8,027 bases of DNA. Origin: Acidobacteriaceae bacterium (GTDB lineage Bacteria > Acidobacteriota > Terriglobia > Terriglobales > Acidobacteriaceae). Numbering within the stretch: position 1 is the stretch's first letter; each line of letters starts with the position of its first letter. The translations under genes and the position numbers were made by a program. The stretch spans positions 8,556 through 16,582 of the forward strand of contig PLKU01000162.1 of NCBI GenBank assembly GCA_003140705.1, read 5' to 3'. This document shows positions 1 to 6,181 of the stretch, piece after piece. The notes under the pieces were generated by a model. It saw nothing but the letters and a program-made list of their open reading frames with translations, was not told the DNA's origin and did no database searches.

Positions 1-141
1 GGCCACGCCCGCCACTTCAGCTGCTTCTTCAGGCGTGGCATCCGCGGAGAGCGTGTGCAGCTCAATCAGCTCTTCCATTGCCTTGGCCAAGGCGTCGTCC
101 TGAGGATCTTGAGGCCGGCCCGGGTTTAAATCATCTTTCAT
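1..141 (-). CDS. Hypothetical protein, N-terminal part only, downstream of the ECF sigma gene
   Basis: An open frame begins at an ATG on the minus strand (complement of 139-141) and runs 47 codons off the left edge without a stop. It begins MKDDLNPGRPQDPQDDALAK and is acidic and hydrophilic in the visible part: 'ALAKAMEELIELHTL' looks like an amphipathic helix, followed by 'ADATPEEAAEVAG'. No membrane span, zinc-finger Cys/His pattern or other known domain is visible. It lies 60 bases after the stop of the sigma factor gene on the same strand, so the two are probably co-transcribed. That position is where an anti-sigma factor or other sigma partner is often found, but nothing in these residues confirms it. 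The ribosome-binding site is weak (AGAG about 7 bases upstream). A later ATG at codon 22 is an alternative start. I do not recognise the family. Confidence 0.6.
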   Translation of the reverse strand, partial: MKDDLNPGRPQDPQDDALAKAMEELIELHTLSADATPEEAAEVAGVA

Positions 142-201
142 GTCTGCACTCTACTTAACGAGGATGGAAGCAACATTCCTTTCACACAACCCCTTCAGGT
201 G

Positions 202-855
202 CTAGCCAGGTGGGGGAGATTCCTCCAATTTGGCCGGTTCCACCTCTCCGCGCAGCCAAAGCGTCACCCTCCGTAACGCACTCTCAACACCCTTGGCTGT
301 CAATCCCGCAGCGGACATGCCCGCAATCTCCTCGGCCGTAAATCCCTGCCGGTAATACAGCCAGAAGAAGGCCCGATCGCGCTCCCCAATCACATCCAGC
401 GCCGAGCGGAGTCTCCGGTCCAACTGGGCAAGTAGGGTGGAACGCTGCATCTGCGCTGCCGGATGGGCACTTGCCGCTGACCATTGCGTATCCCCATCGG
501 CAAGGGGAGTAATGACCACTTTGCCACCCCTCTTGGCTGAGTAGATCCGGCGGAAGTAGTCATTCGCCACGGAGGCTGAAACCAAGCGCAGCAGGCCGAG
601 AAAGGAGTCATCTCCGCGCGGCTCAAAATCCTTCAGAATACGGCGTTCCTGCTCGCACAGCTTTAGGAAAACCTCTTGCACAATATCGTCCACGGTTGCC
701 GGGGACGGCGCATTCAGCCACAGTCGGGAAACCCGCACCGCCACCAGCGAGGCAAGCGGCACGCACCGGCGCACAAACTCCTCCCATTCAGCAGCATCTG
801 CGGAGTGGGAGCAGGCCTTGGCGAGATCGTTAACTGAGGTTCTAGCTTCATCCAT
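202..855 (-). CDS. ECF-type sigma-70 family RNA polymerase sigma factor
   Basis: This 217-residue protein has the two-domain layout of an extracytoplasmic-function sigma factor, which directs RNA polymerase to a small promoter set. Region 2 covers about residues 22-105: 'VDDIVQEVFLKLCEQ' (55-69) matches the core-binding helix and 'LGLLRLVSASVANDYFRR' (86-103) the -10 recognition segment. A linker follows, then region 4 (about 140-203), with 'ERDRAFFWLYYRQGFTAEEI' leading into 'GLTAKGVESALRRVTLWLR' as the helix-turn-helix. The length suits the class. The recognition helix uses 'LTAKGVES' instead of the usual 'sxgTVkSrlsRA', a variant I associate with acidobacterial sigma factors (family knowledge, not checked). 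The tail (205-217) is Pro/Glu-rich. The ATG at 853-855 is preceded only by a poor GGTG ribosome-binding site. It is divergent from the membrane-protein operon and is followed on its own strand by a small acidic unknown gene. Its target regulon cannot be read here. Confidence 0.88.
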   Translation of the reverse strand: MDEARTSVNDLAKACSHSADAAEWEEFVRRCVPLASLVAVRVSRLWLNAPSPATVDDIVQEVFLKLCEQERRILKDFEPRGDDSFLGLLRLVSASVANDYFRRIYSAKRGGKVVITPLADGDTQWSAASAHPAAQMQRSTLLAQLDRRLRSALDVIGERDRAFFWLYYRQGFTAEEIAGMSAAGLTAKGVESALRRVTLWLRGEVEPAKLEESPPPG

Positions 856-880
856 CTGTGGGACACCAGTTTATCTCAAG

Positions 881-893
881 CCTGTGTCACAGG
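881..893. promoter_or_regulatory. Perfect 13-bp palindrome CCTGTGTCACAGG, candidate operator
   Basis: Six-base arms, CCTGTG and CACAGG, flank a single central T. The site lies 26 bases upstream of the sigma factor start codon, in the divergent region. On the minus strand it is flanked by GTAACC (complement of 892-897, overlapping one arm) and TAAACT (complement of 869-874), separated by 17 bases. These could be weak -35 and -10 elements for the sigma gene, in which case the palindrome would sit inside the promoter where a repressor or the sigma factor's own system could act. The symmetry is visible directly. The function is inferred, and a perfect 13-mer of this type can occur by chance. Confidence 0.3.
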
Positions 894-1033
894 TTACTTG
901 TTTGCAAATACGCATGTGCACCATGAGCACACAAAGGGCCATGCCGCCGGGGCTTTCGTGTACCCACACGTTCACTCAAATCCGGCTTTCTGGGGATTTC
1001 GCCAGCCGCTCACAGCGAGGCAATTTCAGCGTG

Positions 1034-1042
1034 TGCTAGTAT
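1034..1042 (+). promoter_or_regulatory. Extended -10-like promoter element (TGCTAGTAT) for the membrane-protein operon
   Basis: TGC followed by TAGTAT (1037-1042) matches the extended -10 form TGnTATAAT at most positions. It lies 39 bases upstream of the first operon start codon, giving a predicted 5' leader of roughly 30 bases. No good TTGACA-like box is present 16-18 bases upstream (1014-1019 reads AGCGAG), so an extended -10 or an alternative sigma factor would be required. It is the best candidate in the 226-base divergent region for transcribing the seven downstream genes. Confidence 0.35.
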
Positions 1043-1081
1043 CCCCGCAAGCGTTCAAAGCACGTTTCTGAGGAACTTTGC

Positions 1082-2176
1082 ATGGAATCCCACCTGCGCC
1101 CTCTATCGCTCGGCGAGATCCTTGACCGAACGGCCCAACTCTATCGCACTAATTTCGTATTATTCGCGGGGATCTCCGCCGTGTACGCCGGCTTTGTCAT
1201 GGTGCTGAACATGTTGCTGATCGGGCTCGGGGCTTTGCTGACCGCAAGGCACGTGCAGGTTGAATTGCACTGGACTGTGCAGGTATTCAGCGGGATCATC
1301 CTCTTGCTCACCTACATGGCGGGAGGCGTCGCAGTCGCCGCCAACAATCGGGCCGTCGCCTGGGTGCACATGGGCGAACCTGCCACCATACGAAGCGCCT
1401 ACCAGAGCATCCTGCCCCGGATCGGACGCTACCTTTGGCTGATGTTCCTAAAGACCTTCTTCGCAGGTACTCCACTCATCGTGCTCTACGCAGCGTTCAT
1501 CGGAGTGATCATTTACTTCCAAAACAAGGGAGTTATTCCTCAGCCGGGCTTCGCCCCGCAAGCAGCTGCAGCGGCCCATGGGACGGAATTCCTCGTCTTC
1601 GGAGGAATCTCGTTGATCCTGGGACTCCTGATGTTCCCGGCGCTCATCTACTGCATTCTGATGGGGCTGCGCTACGCTCTTGCGGTACCCGCCTGCGTCG
1701 TGGAAAACCTGCGAGCGCGCCCGGCCATCAAGCGAAGCATCGAGTTGAGCAAGTGGTCCCGCGGGCGCATCTTCATGCTTTGGCTGCTGGTCGCCATCGT
1801 AGAAGTCGGATTGCTCACCATCACCCAGATCTTCTTTGTCATTCCCGTCTTCAAACACCACCAGCAGTTGCCCGTCGGCCTCCGCGTCCTGCAGCAATTC
1901 GTGGCCTTTTTGACCAACGCCTTTGTCGGACCGATTCTCGCCACGGGCCTCACCCTCTTCTACTACGACCAGCGCGTGCGCAAGGAGGGATACGATATCG
2001 AATGGATGATGCAGGCAGCGGGACTCACCGTCCCGACGCCCGCAGCCCCACCTGGACAACCCCAAACGGTCATGCAGGGAGAACCGACCGCGCCCGCGAC
2101 AACCACTGAACCAGCTCCGCATTGCGAACCTGCCCTGGCGCCCAATTCCACTGACCCGGAGCGCCCGCATGAGTGA
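1082..2176 (+). CDS. Polytopic membrane protein, paralogue 1 of 5 (GPDPase-membrane-domain-like family)
   Basis: A 364-residue integral membrane protein with about six hydrophobic spans (roughly 26-52, 67-90, 117-146, 168-203, 229-257, 271-295). Three family motifs are present: 'LGEILDRTAQLYRTNF' (10-25) before the first span; 'PACVVE' (203-208) leading into 'AIKRSIELSKWSRGRIF' (215-231); and 'FYYDQRVRKEGYDIEWMM' (293-310) after the last span. The tail 318-364 is Pro/Ala/Thr-rich and probably disordered. The motifs fit the family loosely annotated as glycerophosphoryl diester phosphodiesterase membrane domain; no phosphodiesterase catalytic domain is present, so enzymatic activity should not be assumed. 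The start is supported by GAGGAA at 1070-1075, seven bases upstream. It is the first gene of the operon, and its last eight bases overlap the next gene. The molecular role is unknown. An envelope scaffold or transport role is possible from the context. Confidence 0.9.
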   Translation: MESHLRPLSLGEILDRTAQLYRTNFVLFAGISAVYAGFVMVLNMLLIGLGALLTARHVQVELHWTVQVFSGIILLLTYMAGGVAVAANNRAVAWVHMGEPATIRSAYQSILPRIGRYLWLMFLKTFFAGTPLIVLYAAFIGVIIYFQNKGVIPQPGFAPQAAAAAHGTEFLVFGGISLILGLLMFPALIYCILMGLRYALAVPACVVENLRARPAIKRSIELSKWSRGRIFMLWLLVAIVEVGLLTITQIFFVIPVFKHHQQLPVGLRVLQQFVAFLTNAFVGPILATGLTLFYYDQRVRKEGYDIEWMMQAAGLTVPTPAAPPGQPQTVMQGEPTAPATTTEPAPHCEPALAPNSTDPERPHE

Positions 2177-3266
2177 GCGGCTCAAAACCGTGAGCCTGGA
2201 CCCGGCTGGAATTGGCGCGCCTCGGCTAGCCCCATCCACGTTGGGCGAGATTCTCGACCGGACCGTCCAGTTGTACCGCACGCGCTTCCTCCTGTACCTG
2301 GGAATCTCTTTGGTTCCGAGCGTGCTGGTCGTGGTCCCTCTCGTTGTCTTCTTCCTGCTTCTTGCTTCGTTCGGATTATTCGCTCCAACACCCGCGATGC
2401 CGCCAACCGCGGGAATCGTGGTGATTCTTGTTTTTGCCGTCCTCGGGCTGTTGGCCGCACCGGTGCTGCTGGGAGCCATGGCACTATCCTCAGCAGCCAT
2501 GAACTATGCGGTCTCACGCGCTTATCTGGGCGAAAGAACGACCATTCGCGATGCCTACAAGACCGTGTTGCGGCAGGGATGGCGTTACACATTCCTCCTC
2601 TTTCTTGAGGGCCTCATCGTCTATGCCGCACCCATCGCAGTATGGACTGCACTCATCGCCATCTCAGCCGTTGGGGCCGCGGTGGGACAATCCGCCGGGC
2701 TGAACAGCCTCACCAGCGGAGCGCTTTTCGCTCTCGCTATCTTTCTGGTGATTACCGGCCTGGCTGCTTACGTCGTCTGGATGCTACTTCGCCTGTGCCT
2801 CGCGTTCCCAGCTTGCGTCGTCGAACAGATTCCCGCAACGGCGGCTCTCAAGCGCAGTTCCGCACTTAGCAAAGGCACCAAGGGCCGCATCTTTCTGCTC
2901 TATATTTTGGGGCTGGCCTTGAATTGGCTCGTTTCCATCGGAATTACAGTGCCACTCACAATCGTGATGGCGCAGATTCCCGATTCCGGCAGCGCCAAAC
3001 ATGCAGCCGCAGCCGGAACCGCGACAATATTGATCATCTACGGCACTGGCTTTATCGTTCAGGCCCTCATCAAGCCCATTTATGGCATTGCGCTCACCCT
3101 CTTCTATTACGACCAGCGCATTCGCCAGGAAGGCTTCGACATCGAGTGGATGATGCAGCGCGCCGGGATGGTGGTTCCCCCGGTCACCGCTTCAGAAGCC
3201 CAGCAGCCCATTCCGGTCCAGCCTTCCACTCAGATCCCGTCACCGGCAGAAGGAGAAGTCAAATGA
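2169..3266 (+). CDS. Polytopic membrane protein, paralogue 2 of 5
   Basis: A 365-residue membrane protein, the paralogue closest to the first in motif content: 'LGEILDRTVQLYRTRF' (25-40), 'FPACVVE' (213-219), 'AALKRSSALSKGTKGRIF' (225-242) and 'FYYDQRIRQEGFDIEWMM' (312-329). About six spans are visible (near 41-70, 82-112, 140-172, 184-214, 241-267, 284-311). It has a longer, polar N-terminus (residues 1-24) than the other copies; the next in-frame ATG lies well inside the protein, so the first ATG is kept. GGAG at 2158-2161, seven bases upstream, also supports that start. A Pro/Gln/Ser-rich tail covers about 337-365. The start codon overlaps the preceding gene by eight bases (ATGAGTGA), and the stop overlaps the next start as ATGA, so translational coupling is likely. 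No catalytic residues are recognisable, and the function is unknown. Confidence 0.9.
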   Translation: MSERLKTVSLDPAGIGAPRLAPSTLGEILDRTVQLYRTRFLLYLGISLVPSVLVVVPLVVFFLLLASFGLFAPTPAMPPTAGIVVILVFAVLGLLAAPVLLGAMALSSAAMNYAVSRAYLGERTTIRDAYKTVLRQGWRYTFLLFLEGLIVYAAPIAVWTALIAISAVGAAVGQSAGLNSLTSGALFALAIFLVITGLAAYVVWMLLRLCLAFPACVVEQIPATAALKRSSALSKGTKGRIFLLYILGLALNWLVSIGITVPLTIVMAQIPDSGSAKHAAAAGTATILIIYGTGFIVQALIKPIYGIALTLFYYDQRIRQEGFDIEWMMQRAGMVVPPVTASEAQQPIPVQPSTQIPSPAEGEVK

Positions 3267-4285
3267 ACGAAGTCACACACCCCGGCGCCGTTCCATGGCC
3301 GCCGCCCGGCCCTATGACGTTTGGCCAGATCCTCGATCGCACCTACAAGGTGGCCCGAGCGAACCTCAAACTTTTTCTCGGCATTGCCTCTGTTCCTTCC
3401 GCGGCACTCTTCGTGATATTCGCAGCCGTTCTGGGTTGCATGATCCCCATCATCGGTCCGGAAATCGCCGCCGCAAAAGCATCCGCGGGACAAGCCCCCG
3501 CCGCTCTTCCGCCCACATTCTCCATTTACCTCATGGGGTGCCTCTTTCTCGTCATCTACCCCATCATTCTTGCTGTATCCGCACTCTACATGCCTGCGGC
3601 AAGCTATGCCGCGGCGCAAGCTGATAAAGGTGTCAGGGTCACCATAGTTGCATCCTACGGCGTGGCCTGGCGTCACTTTTGGCGGTACCTCTGGTTATTG
3701 ATTCTTCCCGCATTGTTTGTGATTGTGCCGCTGGCTTTCATCGGCGCGGTCGTCGCTGCAGGAGCCCTGTTGATGCGCAACGCAGCAGGCGGCGCGGACT
3801 CGATCGCCATGTTCTTCCTCATCCCTCTCATGGTGTTGCTCTACATATGCGTGATGGTCTACTTCATCATCCTGATGCTCAGGTTTGCCGTCGCCTTCCC
3901 AGCCTCAGTCTCTGAGGATCTCACCGCTTGGGCCGCGCTTAAGCGCAGCGGAAAGCTCACTGATGGGGCAAAGGGTCGAATCTTTCTGGTGATGCTGGTG
4001 ATCTATGCCGTGGTGTATGCCTTCAACCTGGTGGTCATGCTGGTGTTTATGGTGGTGGGCGCGCTCGGCGCGGCCGCGGCCCTGCTGGCGCACGTAACCG
4101 AGGGCTCGCCTGCCTTCTTCATCCTGATCGGCCTGGCTGGTCTTGCCTATGTACTCATGTTGGCCGCAAGCACAATGGTTTCCTACGTCGGCTTTACCAC
4201 CGCGCTCGCCGTTCTCTACCACGACCAGAAGTTGCGTAAAGACGGCCTGTCACCCGCAAACCTCGGGACTGGAGAAGCCGTGTAA
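3263..4285 (+). CDS. Polytopic membrane protein, paralogue 3 of 5 (divergent C-terminus)
   Basis: A 340-residue membrane protein. The open frame extends further upstream, but that part overlaps the previous gene completely. The ATG at 3263 has AAGGAG at 3250-3255 seven bases away and an ATGA overlap, so it is the start. A proline-rich leader ('PWPPPGP', 11-17) precedes 'TFGQILDRTYKVARANLKLF' (19-38), a diverged N-terminal motif. About six spans follow (near 39-65, 86-116, 142-170, 180-212, 240-275, 283-317). The central motif reads 'FPASVSE' (212-218) and 'AALKRSGKLTDGAKGRIF' (224-241), with Ser where paralogues 1, 2 and 5 have Cys. The C-terminal motif is degenerate: 'VLYHDQKLRKDGLS' (317-330) ends shortly after and lacks the DIExMM element of the other four copies. 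It ends in TAATG, sharing one base with the next start codon. Function is unknown; it may be a specialised subunit. Confidence 0.9.
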   Translation: MNEVTHPGAVPWPPPGPMTFGQILDRTYKVARANLKLFLGIASVPSAALFVIFAAVLGCMIPIIGPEIAAAKASAGQAPAALPPTFSIYLMGCLFLVIYPIILAVSALYMPAASYAAAQADKGVRVTIVASYGVAWRHFWRYLWLLILPALFVIVPLAFIGAVVAAGALLMRNAAGGADSIAMFFLIPLMVLLYICVMVYFIILMLRFAVAFPASVSEDLTAWAALKRSGKLTDGAKGRIFLVMLVIYAVVYAFNLVVMLVFMVVGALGAAAALLAHVTEGSPAFFILIGLAGLAYVLMLAASTMVSYVGFTTALAVLYHDQKLRKDGLSPANLGTGEAV

Positions 4286-5250
4286 TGGAACCGCTCCGGC
4301 CCATGAACCTTGGCGAGATCCTCGACCGGACAATTCAAATCTACCGGTCGAGGTTTCTTGTCTTTGTCGGGATTGCGGCGCTGCCGGCGCTCGCCGTGAT
4401 GGCGCTTGAGATGGCCAACATCTTTTGGTGGCGACTTCATCTGGAAGACACAAAAACGCTTTTCTTCAACTTTACCGTCGGCGGTCTGGTCTCGATGCTC
4501 GCCTTTTATCAGATCAGTCTTCTCTTGCATATTGTCGTCTGGCCAAGTCTCATACATCTGACATTGAGGTCCTACGCAGGGGAGGAATCGACTCTATCCA
4601 CAGCGTTTTTATGGCTCACGGGTCATTGGCGAGGCATGCTCTGGATGACGTTGGCTCTATGGGCGGCTGTGTTTGTGCTGCCCGAAGTTCTGAGTGTAAG
4701 CACAATCGTGGGACTCCTGAGCTTGTTATATGACGGCTTGAAGATTGACTCCGTGACCTTCGACAAGACTTCTCCGTTCTTAGTCATTCTCGCGGCGTGG
4801 GCTTTCATCCTCTGGTTTGGTGCTCCTCTCCTCTTTAGCCTTCCCGCTTGGTCGATGGAGAGGTTGTCAGTCTGGTCCGCCCTGCGCCGGAGTTGGAAGC
4901 TGTCAAGAGGTAGCCGGGGGCGGATCATCTTCGTGCGGATCGTGGCTCCCGTTATTGGTTGGTTGCTGTACTTCGCGTTGGATTGGCTGCTGTTCCTTCT
5001 CTTTTCGGTGCTCCTCAAAGGTCTCTCCAGGCAACGGTTTTTCCGGCACCATCAGATCGGAATCAATCTTTTCGCAAATCCGGTAGCTGCGACCTTGGCG
5101 GGTCCCATCTTCCCCATCGCTCTAACCCTTTTCTATTATGATCAGCGCATACAGCTGGAGGGCTACGACATCGAGAGGATGATGGACGCCGCCGGAATGA
5201 TGGCTCTGCCAAATGCAAACGCAATTCTGCAAGCCGAAGGGACCTTATGA
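4285..5250 (+). CDS. Polytopic membrane protein, paralogue 4 of 5 (Trp-rich)
   Basis: A 321-residue membrane protein. It starts with almost no leader before the motif: 'PLRPMNLGEILDRTIQIYRSRF' covers residues 3-24. Hydrophobic spans lie near 25-46, 65-92, 117-147, 164-188, 214-244 and 263-287. The central motif is 'LPAWSME' (186-192) with 'SALRRSWKLSRGSRGRII' (198-215), where Trp replaces the Cys of other copies. The C-terminal motif 'FYYDQRIQLEGYDIERMM' (283-300) is intact and followed by a short tail. It contains 14 tryptophans against 3-6 in each of the other four copies, many near predicted membrane boundaries. A basic segment, 'SRQRFFRHHQ' (248-257), lies between the last two spans. GGAG at 4271-4274 is a plausible ribosome-binding site, and translation is probably coupled to the previous gene through TAATG. 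Function is unknown. Confidence 0.9.
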   Translation: MEPLRPMNLGEILDRTIQIYRSRFLVFVGIAALPALAVMALEMANIFWWRLHLEDTKTLFFNFTVGGLVSMLAFYQISLLLHIVVWPSLIHLTLRSYAGEESTLSTAFLWLTGHWRGMLWMTLALWAAVFVLPEVLSVSTIVGLLSLLYDGLKIDSVTFDKTSPFLVILAAWAFILWFGAPLLFSLPAWSMERLSVWSALRRSWKLSRGSRGRIIFVRIVAPVIGWLLYFALDWLLFLLFSVLLKGLSRQRFFRHHQIGINLFANPVAATLAGPIFPIALTLFYYDQRIQLEGYDIERMMDAAGMMALPNANAILQAEGTL

Positions 5251-6179
5251 CAGAGCCCTTGCGCCCCTTGAATATGGGTGGAATCCTTGACCGAGCGATC
5301 CAGGGGTATCGCGAAAAGTTTTCCCTCTTTGCCGGCCTCGCTGTCTTCCCGGGACTGACGCAATTGGCCGTCGGCCTCGCCGCTGTCCATCCCAAGACCA
5401 CCACCGATCCTTCCGGCGGACACATCGCCCTGGTCATCGCCAGCTACCTCGCCTCACTTGTATTCACCATTGCAAACCTCGTCATCCAGGCTATCGCCAT
5501 GGCTGCCATGTGCCTGGCTGCTTCAGAAACACTCCATGGAAAATCGATAGCCATTCGCACCGCGTTCGGCGCATTTACCTCCAGGGCAGCCCGGCTGGTC
5601 GGCCTTGAGTTCCTGCAGGGGTTCTATGCGGGCTGGCCCATCATCATCGTCGCCGTCATCGGCGGTGTGGTGGCAGCCGCGGCAAGTTCGCCGTACCTGA
5701 TGGTGCCGATCCTGGCTGTCGGTACGATTCCCTCCGTAGCCCTTTACGTGCGGTGCGCGCTCGCCACTCCGGCATGCGCCATTGAAGATCTTCCGGCGAC
5801 CACCGCATTTGGGCGCGGCGTCAAACTCAGCGAAGGGGGACGATGGAGAATCTGCGGCGGCATCTTTTTCCCTGCAGTAGCCGCAATCGGGTTTACCGTC
5901 GGATGGAACTTTGTGATCGCCGCCCTGCAGGGTACCAGTCCATTCCTGGCCGGCAACCCTCTGGCAGACGCCGCCCTCACCGGCATTGTTACCTTCGTGG
6001 CAGACCTTATCTTTCTTCCCATAAGCGCCATCGTGCTCACGGTACTCTACTATGATCAGCGCATACGCCGCGAAGGATATGACATCGAGAGGATGATGGA
6101 CGACGCAGGATTGATTGCACCCGTGCCTCCGCTCGCCGGAGACAGTCCAACCGCGTTGGGAGCGGGGGATATCCAGTAG
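5247..6179 (+). CDS. Polytopic membrane protein, paralogue 5 of 5
   Basis: A 310-residue membrane protein, the shortest copy. The N-terminal motif is slightly altered, 'PLRPLNMGGILDRAIQGYRE' (4-23), with Gly replacing the Glu of GEILDR. Spans are predicted near 26-47, 60-92, 116-146, 150-175, 203-228 and 244-268. The central motif is 'TPACAIEDLPATTAFGRGVK' (174-193), then 'LSEGGRWRI' (194-202), the most eroded version of KRSxxLSKGxxGRIF among the five. The C-terminal motif 'LYYDQRIRREGYDIERMM' (267-284) is intact and, at the DNA level, shares exact tracts with paralogue 4. The start ATG overlaps the previous stop as ATGA, with AGGGA about five bases upstream. It is the last paralogue before the DUF4129 gene, which begins at or just after its TAG stop. 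No catalytic motif is seen, and function is unknown. Confidence 0.9.
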   Translation: MTEPLRPLNMGGILDRAIQGYREKFSLFAGLAVFPGLTQLAVGLAAVHPKTTTDPSGGHIALVIASYLASLVFTIANLVIQAIAMAAMCLAASETLHGKSIAIRTAFGAFTSRAARLVGLEFLQGFYAGWPIIIVAVIGGVVAAAASSPYLMVPILAVGTIPSVALYVRCALATPACAIEDLPATTAFGRGVKLSEGGRWRICGGIFFPAVAAIGFTVGWNFVIAALQGTSPFLAGNPLADAALTGIVTFVADLIFLPISAIVLTVLYYDQRIRREGYDIERMMDDAGLIAPVPPLAGDSPTALGAGDIQ

Positions 6180-6181
6180 TG

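Noticed and set aside
818..1039. 73-codon plus-strand open frame covering the divergent intergenic region
   Set aside because: It starts inside the sigma factor gene on the opposite strand, has no convincing ribosome-binding site or domain, and covers the likely promoter region.
1056..1080. Possible hairpin CAAAG...CTTTG enclosing the ribosome-binding site of the first operon gene
   Set aside because: A five-base stem with a 15-base loop and two G-C pairs is too weak to propose as a regulatory structure.
1448..2500. Long antisense open frame (350 codons, minus strand) across paralogues 1 and 2
   Set aside because: It spans two clearly real genes on the opposite strand and is highly charged and low-complexity, with no domain. 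It is an expected shadow in GC-rich DNA.
2924..3262. In-frame upstream extension of paralogue 3
   Set aside because: The extra 113 residues overlap paralogue 2 in another frame and are Arg/His/Ser-rich and not membrane-like. The ATG at 3263 has a strong AAGGAG and an ATGA junction.
1082..6179. Enzymatic glycerophosphodiesterase activity for the five paralogues
   Set aside because: The resemblance is only to the membrane domain. No HxxxE/D phosphodiesterase catalytic motif or soluble catalytic domain is present in any copy.
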